From NCBI RefSeq assembly GCF_023242945.1, contig NZ_JALKFT010000025.1:15401-79400 (forward strand): a stretch of DNA of 64,000 nt, read 5' to 3'. A model generated the notes under the pieces. It searched no databases. It had not been told where the DNA came from and was given only the letters and a program-made list of their open reading frames with translations. Source of the stretch: Frankia umida. GTDB lineage: Bacteria; Actinomycetota; Actinomycetes; Frankiales; Frankiaceae. Shown here in pieces: positions 8,899 to 17,315 of this stretch (position 1 is the first letter of the stretch; each line of letters begins with the position of its first letter). The position numbers and the translations under genes are program-made.

Positions 8899-9805
8899 TC
8901 AGACGGCTGCGGCGAGCTTGGTGAATGCGGCGGACAGCCGCAGCTGCGGGTGGGTGTCGACGGCGAGTTCGTAGTAGCCGCGGCGGATGTTCTGGACCAG
9001 AGCATGCCCGGCGCTGACGGTCTGGACCGAGCGGAGGCGCTTCAGTCCGCGCATGGGCCGTAGCCGGGCCTTGAGCCGACCATGATCGGCTTCGATTCGG
9101 TTGTTCTCCCGGGCGGCATCCCTGTGACAGGCCTCGGGGAGCAGCTCGTCGAGGATCCGCGGGTAGACGGGTGCCTTGTCAGTGGTGACTTCGACCGGCC
9201 GGCTGCCGTGGGACAGTGCCGCGATCAAGAACCGGCGTGCGGCAGCCTGGTCGCGGCGGGTGCTGGCCAGGACGTCGATGACCTGCCCGTACTGGTCAAC
9301 CGCCCTGTACAGATAGGTCCACCGGCCGGCGACCTTGACGTAGGTGTTGAGTCGGCCTGGAGCGCGGTGCTGACGTTGCCGCCAGTCCGTTTCTCCAGAC
9401 CGCTCGCCGCTCCCCACCCGGTCCCGTCGTCTCACCAGACCCGGCTGCCCCCAGCTTCTGCCGCTCCGCTGCGACGGAACGGCGACGCGGGTCTCACACC
9501 CGCACACGGATCACAGCGCCTCGTGGCGCACGGTCTCTCACCTCCACAGGAATCCACAGCGCCTCGTGGCGCACCTCATCGACGAACCACCTGTCCCCAG
9601 GACGGTGCGGGCAAGGCCGCGCGGCGTCGACGAGCAGGGGCGTGAAGCGCTGCACCCACCGGTGGACCGTGACGTGGTCGACGTCGATGCCCCGTTCGGC
9701 GAGCAGCTCCTCGACGTCCCGGTACGACAGCGCGTACCGCAAGTACCAGCGCACTGCCAGCACGATCACTTCGGGTGGGAACCGGAACCCGGTGAACTCG
9801 GACAT
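8899..9805 (-). pseudogene. IS6-family DDE transposase, interrupted
   Basis: The N-terminal part from ATG 9805 gives FRFPPEVIVLAVRWYLRYAL, the helix-turn-helix SYRDVEELLAERGIDVDHVT and VHRWVQRFTPLL, then GDRWFVDE with the first catalytic Asp. The frame is then broken. It resumes at 9345 with TYVKVAGRWTYLYRAVDQYG and TTDKAPVYP with the second Asp, then NNRIEADHGRLKARLRPMRG with the catalytic Glu, to the stop at 8899. Removing bases 9346-9574 would join VDE to TYVKVAG exactly in frame, as in intact relatives. All three catalytic residues survive, so the insert is the only obvious lesion. Confidence 0.88.
9346..9574 (-). other. 229-bp insert in the transposase gene, possible group II intron relic
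   Basis: On the minus strand the insert begins GTGCGCC and ends CTCAAC. Bacterial group II introns begin GUGYG and end AY, so both ends agree. It sits precisely between two codons of a conserved motif. Internal stretches such as TGCGGGTGTGAGACCCGC resemble intron domain I, and a GAGAAA-capped hairpin lies near the 3' end. It is far too short for a full ribozyme and has no reverse transcriptase, so at best it is a deletion derivative. A 20-bp direct repeat is duplicated inside it (9512-9531 and 9555-9574), each copy starting GTGCG on the minus strand. Confidence 0.5.
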
Positions 9806-9928
9806 CGGAACCGGCGGACGGGCAGCACGTCGAGGCACCATCCGATCATGACTCGTCAGGCACCCGGACCGCCAGACCGCCAGACCTCGCTCATGCAACA
9901 GAGCCCTTCCGACGGTAGACTCGTGGCT

Positions 9929-10156
9929 ATGGCCGTCGTCAGCCGCATCACCGCCGATCCCGCGATCATGGCGGGCGCGCCGGCGATTCGCGGTACCCGG
10001 ATCACCGTGTCCGCGGTGCTGGGCCAGCTCGCGGCCGGCTCGACGGTCGAGGAGCTGCTCGCCGACTATCCGTCGCTCACCCGCGACGACGTGCTCGCCG
10101 CTCTCGCGTTCGCGGCGGAGACAATGCCGCAAGAGCGTCCGTTCATCGCCGCATGA
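9929..10156 (+). CDS. DUF433 family antitoxin
   Basis: 75 residues. The sequence ADPAIMAGAPAIRGTRITVS then AVLGQLAAGSTVEELLADYP is the standard DUF433 winged-helix core, a VapB-like DNA-binding antitoxin. I use ATG 9929; an in-frame GTG two codons earlier is also possible, and neither has a strong ribosome site. Its stop overlaps the next start by 4 nt (ATGA), the normal arrangement for a toxin-antitoxin pair. It should neutralise the PIN-like partner and repress the shared promoter. The promoter region is only about 25 bp from the IS end, so expression may depend on IS sequence. Confidence 0.88.
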   Translation: MAVVSRITADPAIMAGAPAIRGTRITVSAVLGQLAAGSTVEELLADYPSLTRDDVLAALAFAAETMPQERPFIAA

Positions 10157-10521
10157 GGTTTCTCGTCGACGAGAACCTCTCACCGCGGGTCGCCGAACTG
10201 CTGCGCGACAAGGGCATCGACACAACACACGTCCTCGAGCACGGGCTTGGCGGTTCCCCGGATACCGAGGTCAGCGCGTTCGCCGTCGCCGAGAGACGTT
10301 CGATCATCTCGGCCGACAGCGACTTCACGACTCTGCTCGCACTCAGCCGGGGCACCGCTCCCTCGCTGGTCCTGCTCCGATCCGGCGACCAGCTCAAGCC
10401 CGACGCACAGGCCGCCCTGCTGCTGGCCAATCTGCCTGCGCTGGAAGCCGACCTCGAACAGGGCGTCGTCGTATCGCTCAGCACCACCCACGTACGGGTC
10501 CGTCGACTCCCGCTCCGCTGA
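10153..10521 (+). CDS. DUF5615 PIN-like toxin
   Basis: 122 residues. The N-terminus MRFLVDENLSPRVAELLRD and the motif IISADSDFTTL carry the acidic residues of the Mut7-C/PIN-like nuclease fold typical of DUF5615 proteins. These are the usual partners of DUF433 antitoxins and are expected to cleave RNA. The gene overlaps the antitoxin by ATGA, so the two are translationally coupled. Length is normal and nothing is missing. Confidence 0.88.
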   Translation: MRFLVDENLSPRVAELLRDKGIDTTHVLEHGLGGSPDTEVSAFAVAERRSIISADSDFTTLLALSRGTAPSLVLLRSGDQLKPDAQAALLLANLPALEADLEQGVVVSLSTTHVRVRRLPLR

Positions 10522-10700
10522 GTACTGCGCCCCCCGATCCGGCCCGCGGTCTCCGCGCAGATCCCACACTAGGCCGCAATCAACTACGTACCGTAGTCGG
10601 GGCGGGCTTTGTGTGCCAGGAAGCTATACATGTCTGCCATGCCGGTGTGTCGTGCGCCGCACCTGGGCGGCGTGTGTGCGCATTGTGTGCGCGGATGTCC

Positions 10701-10740
10701 CGGCACGACGCGGCACGCGCCGGCACGTTCCGGCACGTAG
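10701..10740. repeat. Four tandem 10-bp repeats CGGCACGNNN
   Basis: Exact 10-bp spacing at 10701, 10711, 10721 and 10731, each starting CGGCACG. A fifth copy stands at 10763-10772, followed by a looser CAACACGTTC. The period of one helical turn places every copy on the same DNA face, as in iteron or regulator-binding arrays. No gene covers it convincingly. Confidence 0.8.
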
Positions 10741-10805
10741 ATCCCCCTGACCTCGGATTTTGCGGCACGATGCAACACGTTCCGGTATGCCCGGATACAC
10801 GGTGG

Positions 10806-10852
10806 CTCGTCTTGTAATCGAGGGGTTAGGGGTTCGAGTCCCCTCGCCGGCT
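10806..10852 (+). tRNA. Orphan 3' half of tRNA-Thr (anticodon TGT), probable att remnant
   Basis: The anticodon loop CTTGTAA is at 10811-10817, with a stem in which four of five pairs form (10806-10810 with 10818-10822). Then come a 5-nt variable loop, a complete T-arm (AGGGG, TTCGAGT, CCCCT at 10828-10844) and the 3' acceptor strand CGCCGGC plus discriminator T. The spacings are canonical. The matching 5' acceptor strand (GCCGGCG) and D-arm are absent upstream. The 3' half of a tRNA standing alone is the usual trace left by a tRNA-targeting integrase. It cannot be a functional tRNA. Confidence 0.7.
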
Positions 10853-11299
10853 CTCATGGGTCGGCCTCCACGCGCGGCCGGCTGCTCGTTCGTGGTGCGA
10901 CGGGGGAGTGCGCCGCGGCGGGCGTATGGACGCTGCGAGTGACCGAGGTGGGCGCCGACTGGACGGTCCGGTATCTGGCCGGGCCTGATCGCGCGGCGTC
11001 CGTCGATCACCCGGGGGAGAGGGGACGATCACCCGGGGGAGAGGCGGCGAACGTCGTCCTTGGCCGGCATGCCGAGGCTTCTTCGGGAATAGAAGGCCGA
11101 ATTTTCCGAACAACCCTCGGCGTGAGGCCGAACGACCCTCGGCATCTGGGCTGCGGACCTCACTCGTCACCACCTGGCGCGATCAGGTCCTGCTTGGTGA
11201 CGATCCGGCTGTCGCCACCAAGATAATCAACGATGTTGACGGCCTCCCGGTCTGCTCCGCGAAGATCAAAGACGACGAAGATCAAAAGCGACGTGGCAG
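10853..11299. other. Intergenic stretch with a short direct repeat
   Basis: No supported gene. A 19-bp sequence CGATCACCCGGGGGAGAGG is repeated at 11004-11022 and 11026-11044, a 22-bp period. Downstream, ACCCTCGGC also recurs (11113 region and 11133 region). Frames through here lack recognisable motifs. Confidence 0.5.
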
Positions 11300-11743
11300 T
11301 CAGGCCAGGGTGGGAAGGCTGGCAGCGGCGGTCGCGATGCGGTGGCGGCGCCAGCGCAGGGCGGCGGGCACGAGCAGGGCGGTGAGGATCACGAGGACGC
11401 CAATCTCGGCGAGAACGCTGTTCAGGGCGTCGGGTGCTGGGTTCAGGCCGCGCTCGGTGAAGCCGAAGACGCCCACTGTTCGCGACAGGACAAAGCCGAC
11501 CAGCGCGCCGCCCGCGAGCCCGGCCGCGGCCAGGCGCAGGACGAACGATCCGCTGATGATGAGCAGGAAGGCCACCGCGAACGAGCCGCTTTCCTGGATC
11601 AGGAACATCGTGCCGATTCTGGGAATGACCCGGTACCCGTCCCGATAGAGGTCGAAGTGGATGTAGCCGCTGATGGCCAGCAGCGCGGCGGCCGCCAGTC
11701 GGCCCACCTGATCTGCCACGGCAGGACTGCGCTCGAGTCTCAT
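11300..11743 (-). CDS. Small four-helix membrane protein
   Basis: 147 residues with four hydrophobic segments (about 12-30, 42-62, 68-86 and 112-132). The motif ISGYIHFDLYRDGYRVIPRI between the first two, and TMFLIQESGSFAVAFLLIIS after it, resemble a group of uncharacterised actinobacterial membrane proteins. The tail RWRRHR is positively charged and probably cytoplasmic. I chose ATG 11743; a GTG two codons earlier is also possible. The gene is divergent from the thioesterase gene about 200 bp away. The function is unknown. Confidence 0.75.
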   Translation of the reverse strand: MRLERSPAVADQVGRLAAAALLAISGYIHFDLYRDGYRVIPRIGTMFLIQESGSFAVAFLLIISGSFVLRLAAAGLAGGALVGFVLSRTVGVFGFTERGLNPAPDALNSVLAEIGVLVILTALLVPAALRWRRHRIATAAASLPTLA

Positions 11744-11945
11744 CCGCACACCGTTCCGCCCCCCGGCCGGGGGGCCTGGCTCGGACCCGCCTGGGTGCGG
11801 GTTCCTCACCGGTAGATAGCGCGCCGGGTTACTGGCCGCCCGCCGAGCGGACCCCGACCCCGCACCCCGTCGCCCGCACCCCGTCGCCCGCGCTGGGTCC
11901 CGCGCCCCACGTCCCGCGCCGGGCCGCTCGGCTAGCGTGGGCGGT

Positions 11946-12485
11946 ATGACGACAGCGTCCGACATGGCTGGTTCGGCGCCGACACCGGGCGGCGACCGGC
12001 CCCGGCAGCGCACGTTCACCTGGGAGGATCCGGGTGCGATCCTCGCCGCCGGCGCGGACCTCAGCGGGGTGGAGATCTTCACGGCGATGCGCGACGGCGT
12101 GATCCCGCCGCCGCCGATCACGAAGACGCTGGACTTCGACGGGGTCTCCTTCGCGGAGGGCACCGCCACGTTCCAACTGACACCGCAGGAGTTTCATTAC
12201 AACCCGTTGGGGACGGTGCACGGCGGTGTCCTCGCGACCCTGCTCGATTCGGCCTGCGGCTGCGCCGTGCACACCCTTCTGCCGGCCGGAGTGTTCTACA
12301 CGAGCCTTGACCTGGCGTTGAAGTTCCTGCGGCCGGTGACGACGCGGACCGGACCGGTCACCGCGCAGGCGAGCGTCACCCATCTCGGCCGGCGCACCGC
12401 CCTCGCCGAAGGACGGATCACCGACGCCGCCGGCAAGCTGTACGCCACCGCGACCAGCAGCTGTCTGGTGATCCGCCCGGAGTAG
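11946..12485 (+). CDS. PaaI-type hotdog thioesterase
   Basis: 179 residues. The hotdog-fold core includes EFHYNPLGTVHGGVLATLLD, which carries the HGG turn and the acidic residue of PaaI-type acyl-CoA thioesterases, then SLDLALKFLRPVTTRTGPVT. It should hydrolyse small or aromatic acyl-CoA thioesters. An N-terminal 45-residue extension precedes the domain. ATG 11946 follows GGGCGG closely; an upstream GTG at 11937 is an alternative. It is a lone gene. Confidence 0.9.
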   Translation: MTTASDMAGSAPTPGGDRPRQRTFTWEDPGAILAAGADLSGVEIFTAMRDGVIPPPPITKTLDFDGVSFAEGTATFQLTPQEFHYNPLGTVHGGVLATLLDSACGCAVHTLLPAGVFYTSLDLALKFLRPVTTRTGPVTAQASVTHLGRRTALAEGRITDAAGKLYATATSSCLVIRPE

Positions 12486-12518
12486 CCAGGGGTTGGCGGG
12501 CTGAGCCGCAGGAAACGC

Positions 12519-14624
12519 TCAGTGCGTCTCGGTCGCGGCGAGGGTGCGCCAGAGGAACTCGTACGTCAACGCCGAGACGTGTGCCAGCTGCTCGTTGTCG
12601 GCGGCACCGCCGTGGCCGCCCTCGATGTTCTCGTAGTAGCGGACGTTCTGGCCGTGTTCCCGCAACCGGGCCACCATTTTACGGGCATGCCCGGGGTGGA
12701 CCCGGTCGTCGCGGGTGGACGTCGTGAACAGCGCGGCCGGATAACGGTGCTCGGGGCGCGCGTTCTGGTAGGGCGAGTACTCGCTGATGAACGCCCAGTC
12801 GTCGGGATCGTCCGGATCGCCGTATTCGGCCACCCACGAGGCGCCGGCCAGCAGCAGATGATAGCGGCGCATGTCCAGCAGCGGCACCGAGCAGACGACG
12901 GCGCCGAAAAGCTCCGGATACCGGGTGAGCATCACACCCATCAGCAGTCCACCGTTGGAACCGCCCTCGATGCCGAGCTGACGCGGTGTCGTGATGCCGC
13001 GGGCGACGAGATCCCGGGCGACGGCGGCGAAATCCTCGTAGGCGCGCAGGCGGTTCTCCCGCAGCGCCGCCTGATGCCAGTCGGGGCCGTACTCCCCGCC
13101 GCCGCGAATGTTCGCGACCACATAGGTGCCGCCGCGGGCGAGCCAGGTACGACCGATCGTTCCGCTGTATCCCGGGGTCAGCGAGACCTCGAAACCGCCG
13201 TACCCGTACAGCAGTGTCGGTCCGCCAGCCGCGGCGTTCCCGGGCTCGTCCGACGGGACGTCGCCGGTCGGGGTGTGCGTGCGGCTCGGGCCGACGACGG
13301 TGTAGGGGACGCGGGTGCCGTCGTCGGACACCGCGAAATACTGGTGGACGCTCTGCCCGTCGGTGGGAAAGAACGCCGGCGCCTGCTTCAGGATCTCCGG
13401 CTGCCCGCCGGACGCGGGGGTGAGTTCGGCGCGGTAGAGGGTGGCGGGCTGCAGATAGCCGCTGGCGGTGAGCAGGTACTCGTCATCGTCGTCCGGATTG
13501 GTGTCGCTGATGTAGACCGCGCCGGTGTCCGGGAGACCGGTCAGGACAGTGCTCGTCCAGCCGTCCGGCCCGGGGGTGCGCACCGTCAGCTCGGTGCGGA
13601 CGTCCCGCAGGGTGCCGATGATCAGATGGTGGCGCGTCCACGTGTGGTATTCGAGTGAGGTGTGCTCGTCCGGGGCGAACAGGACGTCGAAATCGCGCCG
13701 TCCGGTCAGGAAGGCGGACAGGTCAAGGGCGAGCAGCGCGCCCGACGGATAGACATTCCCGTCCACGGACCACTGCGAGCGGGTGGTGACGAGCAGCCAG
13801 GTGCGGTGGATCGAACTGTGCGCGTCGTCGGGGACGTCGAGTTGGACCAGCCCGGACGGAGTGCGCAGGTAGGTCTCGTCCCGGTAGAAGTCGATGCTGC
13901 GGTGGATGATGTCGTGTTCGTGGCCCTCGGTCGGATCATGGTAGGCGTTGACCGAGACGTCCTCGTGTTTTCCCTCGAACACGGTGACGGCTTCGGAAAG
14001 GGGCGTGCCGCGCCGCCATTCCTGCACCAGCCGCGGATATCCGGACGCGGTGAGGGTGCCCTCGCCGACATCGGTGCCGACGTAGATCCGGTCCAGGTCG
14101 ATCCATCCCACCGAGCTCTTGGCTTCCGGCAGGGTGAAACCGTCGGCCACGAAGGCCTTGTCGACCAGGTCGAACTCGCGGATCACGCTGGCGTCCGCGC
14201 CGCCGCGGGACAGGCTGACCAGCGCCCGCCGGTAACCGGGCCGCAGCACCTGCGCGCCGTGCCACACCCAGTTCTCGTCCTCGGCGGCGCCGAGCGCGTC
14301 CACGTCGAGCACGATCTCCCACGCGGGCTCGGCGGTGCGGTAGGAGGCGAGCGTCGTGCGCCGCCACAGACCACGAGGATGCGCCGCGTCCCGCCAGAAG
14401 TTGTACAGATGCTCGCCGCGGCGCACCGGGTAGGGGATACGGTCGTCGGCGTCCAGCACCTCGCGGATCTCGCCCCGAAGCGCGGTGAACCGGTCGGATT
14501 CGGCGAGCTCGGCGGACGTCTCGGCGTTGCGTTCCCGCACCCAGGTCAGCGCCTCATCGCCGAGAACGTCCTCGAGCCACTGGTACGGATCGTCAGGCAA
14601 CTGGTACGCGTCGTCGTCAGCCAC
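12519..14624 (-). CDS. Prolyl oligopeptidase family serine peptidase (S9A)
   Basis: About 701 residues, the usual length. The N-terminus DDPYQWLEDVLGDEALTWV is the family signature, followed by a seven-bladed propeller. The C-terminal alpha/beta hydrolase domain contains YGYGGFEVSL, the nucleophile in GGSNGG, the Asp in TSTRDDRVHP and the His in GGHGGA. The triad is complete, so it should cleave short peptides after proline. There is no signal peptide, so it is probably cytosolic. I use GTG 14624; a GTG at 14654 would add ten residues. The gene is divergent from the MFS gene with about 100 bp between them. Confidence 0.93.
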   Translation of the reverse strand: MADDDAYQLPDDPYQWLEDVLGDEALTWVRERNAETSAELAESDRFTALRGEIREVLDADDRIPYPVRRGEHLYNFWRDAAHPRGLWRRTTLASYRTAEPAWEIVLDVDALGAAEDENWVWHGAQVLRPGYRRALVSLSRGGADASVIREFDLVDKAFVADGFTLPEAKSSVGWIDLDRIYVGTDVGEGTLTASGYPRLVQEWRRGTPLSEAVTVFEGKHEDVSVNAYHDPTEGHEHDIIHRSIDFYRDETYLRTPSGLVQLDVPDDAHSSIHRTWLLVTTRSQWSVDGNVYPSGALLALDLSAFLTGRRDFDVLFAPDEHTSLEYHTWTRHHLIIGTLRDVRTELTVRTPGPDGWTSTVLTGLPDTGAVYISDTNPDDDDEYLLTASGYLQPATLYRAELTPASGGQPEILKQAPAFFPTDGQSVHQYFAVSDDGTRVPYTVVGPSRTHTPTGDVPSDEPGNAAAGGPTLLYGYGGFEVSLTPGYSGTIGRTWLARGGTYVVANIRGGGEYGPDWHQAALRENRLRAYEDFAAVARDLVARGITTPRQLGIEGGSNGGLLMGVMLTRYPELFGAVVCSVPLLDMRRYHLLLAGASWVAEYGDPDDPDDWAFISEYSPYQNARPEHRYPAALFTTSTRDDRVHPGHARKMVARLREHGQNVRYYENIEGGHGGAADNEQLAHVSALTYEFLWRTLAATETH

Positions 14625-14731
14625 CGTCCAAGTCTGCCCGAGCCGCGAGCCCACACGCCCGTACCTGGGTCACCAGGTCCCCGGACGCGGGAAACGTCAC
14701 GTTGCCGATCCGGAGGAGGGCGAGGACCACA

Positions 14732-16090
14732 GTGCCGGCGGACGTGCCACCGCGGCGGGCCCGGGTCGCCTGCATGATCGCCATGGTGGCGTTCGGTTTG
14801 CTGGCGGGCTGCTGGGCGCCGCGGATTCCCGATGTCCGCGCGGACCTGGGTCTGTCCGACGGTGCCCTCGGGGCGGCGCTGCTCGGCGCGCCGTTCGGCG
14901 CGGTCGCGACGATCTGGCTCACCGGACGGCTGCTCGGCCGGTTCGCCAGCCGCGTGGTCGTGCGCGCCACGCTCGTGCTGACCTGCGTGGTCTGGAATCT
15001 GGTCCCGATCGCCGGCAACATCGGTGAACTGTTCGTGGCCATCGCGCTGTGGGGTGCGGCCAGCAGCGCCCTGGACGTCGCCCTGAACACCCAGATCGCC
15101 CAGGTCGAGCGGCACTACGGCCGTCCGATCATGACCTCGGCCCATGCCGCCTGGGCCGGCGGCGCGCTGCTCGGCGCCGGCGTCGGTTCGGCCTGCGCCG
15201 GCCTGGACATCCCCCTCGCCGCCCAGATCGTCGGCGTCGGCGCGTTCTCCCTGGCCACGATCCTGCCCGCCACCCTGGCCATGCTCCCCACCGACCCGAT
15301 TCCCACCGTCGACCCGATTCCCACCGCCGGCCCGATCCCGGCCGTCCCGCCTCCGCTGAACGGCCCGCCCAGGCCGGACGGCTCACCGCCACCCGCCGTC
15401 GCGCCCTCGCCGGACGCCTCGCGTGCACGCAGGCCCGGCCGCTCGGCGCCGGAGCGCTCGCCGGGGCGGATGGGCGTGCGGTCCCGAGTCGGGAGGATGC
15501 CCCGAACATCGGTGGCGCTGTGCGCGATGGCGTTCGGGTCGCTGCTGTGCGAGGGCGTCGCCGCCGACTGGAGCGCGCTGTACCTCGAGGAGGTGACCGG
15601 GGCCGCCGCCGGTGTGTCCGGCCTCGGCTACACGGCGTTCAGTGGCTGCATGCTGGCGACCCGGACCATCGGTGACCGTGCGGCTGTCCGGTTCGGGCCG
15701 GGCCGGCTCGTGCGCACGCTGGCCGGCGCCGCGGCCGTCCTGTTCGGGCTGGCACTGGCGACCGGCGCCACCGGCGCGGGAACCGTCACCGGCATCCTCG
15801 GGTTCGCCGCGGTGGGCACGGGCGCGGCCTGCGTCTACCCGTCCGGCATGTCGGCGATGGCCCGGGTCGGTCAGGGCGCCGGGACGTCCGTGGCGGCCTA
15901 CGCGACCTTCGGCTACCTCGGTTGGCTGACCGGCCCCGTCCTGGTCGGCGCCCTGTCCGCCCTGCTCGGCCTGCACACCGCGATGCTCGCCGTCCCACTG
16001 CTGCTTTTCATGATCGTAATTCTGGCTCCGACGTTGGCCGTCGGGGACGGCCAACGCAGCAGCGCACAGCCGCGAGCCACGGGCGCGTGA
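14732..16090 (+). CDS. MFS transporter, YbjJ-like
   Basis: About 452 residues and twelve predicted membrane helices. The segment GAASSALDVALNTQIAQVER then HYGRPIMTSAHAAWAGGALL is characteristic of the YbjJ/fucose-permease-like branch of the major facilitator superfamily. The central loop is unusually long and proline-rich and includes an 18-bp tandem repeat (15290-15343). I prefer GTG 14732, which has GAGG about 6 nt upstream and removes an arginine-rich leader; a TTG at 14702 is the longest alternative. The substrate cannot be predicted. Confidence 0.87.
   Translation: MPADVPPRRARVACMIAMVAFGLLAGCWAPRIPDVRADLGLSDGALGAALLGAPFGAVATIWLTGRLLGRFASRVVVRATLVLTCVVWNLVPIAGNIGELFVAIALWGAASSALDVALNTQIAQVERHYGRPIMTSAHAAWAGGALLGAGVGSACAGLDIPLAAQIVGVGAFSLATILPATLAMLPTDPIPTVDPIPTAGPIPAVPPPLNGPPRPDGSPPPAVAPSPDASRARRPGRSAPERSPGRMGVRSRVGRMPRTSVALCAMAFGSLLCEGVAADWSALYLEEVTGAAAGVSGLGYTAFSGCMLATRTIGDRAAVRFGPGRLVRTLAGAAAVLFGLALATGATGAGTVTGILGFAAVGTGAACVYPSGMSAMARVGQGAGTSVAAYATFGYLGWLTGPVLVGALSALLGLHTAMLAVPLLLFMIVILAPTLAVGDGQRSSAQPRATGA
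15290..15343 (+). repeat. Three 18-bp units encoding a Pro-rich loop in the MFS gene
   Basis: Units at 15290, 15308 and 15326 encode TDPIPT, VDPIPT and AGPIPA. They lie in the cytoplasmic loop between the two six-helix halves, where length change is tolerated. Confidence 0.85.
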
Positions 16091-16121
16091 ACCGTTGCTC
16101 AAACGGTCCGGTGGCGACGGG

Positions 16122-17315
16122 TCAGGCTCGTAGGAGGGTCACCAGGCGGCCGGACGGGGTGGTGGTGGCGTCCAGTTCGGTGCGTTCGGTGATGTCGGGG
16201 GCGGAGGGCCGGCGGTCGAACACGATGAGAGTTCCGGTGTCGAGGCCGCGGCGGTCGAGGTAGCGGTCGAGCTGGGTCAGGCCCTGCGGCAGCGGGTTCG
16301 CCCGGCCGGGGTGCCAGACCCTGAGTTCGAGGGCCTCGCGCTGCCAGCGGCGTCCGCCCTCCTGATCCGGGTACGGCCAGCGCACCAGCAGATCGATCCG
16401 CCCGGCGCCGACACCGTACTCACGTTCCACGAAGCCGCCGCCGTTGACGACGCGCTGCAGAAAGCCCATCAGGACAAGCTGCGGGGCGACCTCGTGGTAG
16501 TGCTCGGTCGAGGTGAGGACCTCGCCGTGTTCGACCCAGAAATCGGCGAACTCCCGCAGCAGCAGCGGCAGGTCGAACCGGCCGTCTGCCCGGACGAAGC
16601 TGCGCGGATCCGCCACGATGTTGGCCTCGACCTGGGCGGTCAGGACCCGGACCACGACTTCCCGGTAGATCGGGTTGGCGATACGCACCGGATTCTTCGT
16701 GGCGATGAGGCCGAGGTCGCGAGCGTAGGCGAGGTCATCGTCGTAGGGATCGAGCTGAACGAGATCACCGGCCAGCAACGGTTGCACGATGCGGCGGACC
16801 CGGGGCTCGGCGAGGCGGGCCGCGAGCGAGTCCAGATGGGTTGCCCGGGTGAGGATCAGTCGTTCCTTCGCCTGCTCCAGATGGTCGACGGTGATCGGTG
16901 CCGAGGCCGGTACCGCGAGCTTCACGACGACCTCGTGGGCGAGCGCGTTCACCAGCCACGGCTGGCCGGCGGTCAGCTCGAAGGTTCTCGCCACCGCGGC
17001 CGGGGTGATCTCCTGCCCGGTGTCCGCCGTGTGCTGAGCGTAGAGCTCTGTCACCTCGTCCACGGTGAAGTCCCCGAGCCGCAGCGACTCCAGTTTGATG
17101 TTGAAAGGGCTGGACGTGCCGAGCCGCGATGATTTTTCACCCGCGGCGGACCCGTAGTCGCGGACATCGCGCAGGCCGCACAGCGCGACCGAGGCGGGGA
17201 AATGGCTGGGGCGACCACGGAAACCGTTGCGCAACTGGCTGAGAACACTCAGCAGGCTCTGCCCCTGCAGCGCATCGATCTCGTCGAAGAAGAGCACCAG
17301 CGGCCGTGGGCATGC
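16122..17315 (-). pseudogene. AAA-ATPase/PD-(D/E)XK-like gene lacking its 5' end
   Basis: The frame begins inside the Walker B strand (ACPRPLVLFFDEIDAL), so the nucleotide-binding Walker A half is absent; the sequence upstream does not contain it in any frame. What remains is the rest of the ATPase core, a helical middle with TRATHLDSLAARLAEPRVRR, and a C-terminal region GAGRIDLLVRW, REALELRVW, QLDRYL and TLIVFDRR. That pattern matches a PD-(D/E)XK nuclease-like fold, with Arg where the catalytic Lys is expected. GTG 17297 is only the first start codon left, not a natural one. A second relic of the family is at 7034-7193. Confidence 0.75.

Larger units (their letters stand above)
8843..9905 (-). 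mobile_element. IS6-family insertion sequence, inactivated
   Basis: The left end reads GGCACTGTTGC and the right end, on the opposite strand, GGCTCTGTTGC. The first matches the IS6/IS26 terminal-repeat start exactly and the second differs at one base. Without the 229-bp insert described separately the element would be about 834 bp, a normal IS6 size. No 8-bp target duplication is visible at the flanks (GTTCGTCG against CTTCCGAC), so one side may have been rearranged. It truncates the gene on its left and abuts a toxin-antitoxin pair on its right. Confidence 0.85.

Noticed and set aside
9346..9574. A complete group II intron with reverse transcriptase
   Set aside because: The insert is only 229 bp and has no coding sequence; only a relic or intron-like unit can be claimed.
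10701..10740. CRISPR array
   Set aside because: The units are contiguous 10-bp repeats without 30-40 bp spacers. No CRISPR-like array or cas gene is present in the window.
16091..16107. Short hairpin ACCGTT...AACGGT after the YbjJ-like gene
   Set aside because: Only a 6-bp stem with no T-run; too weak to call as a terminator.
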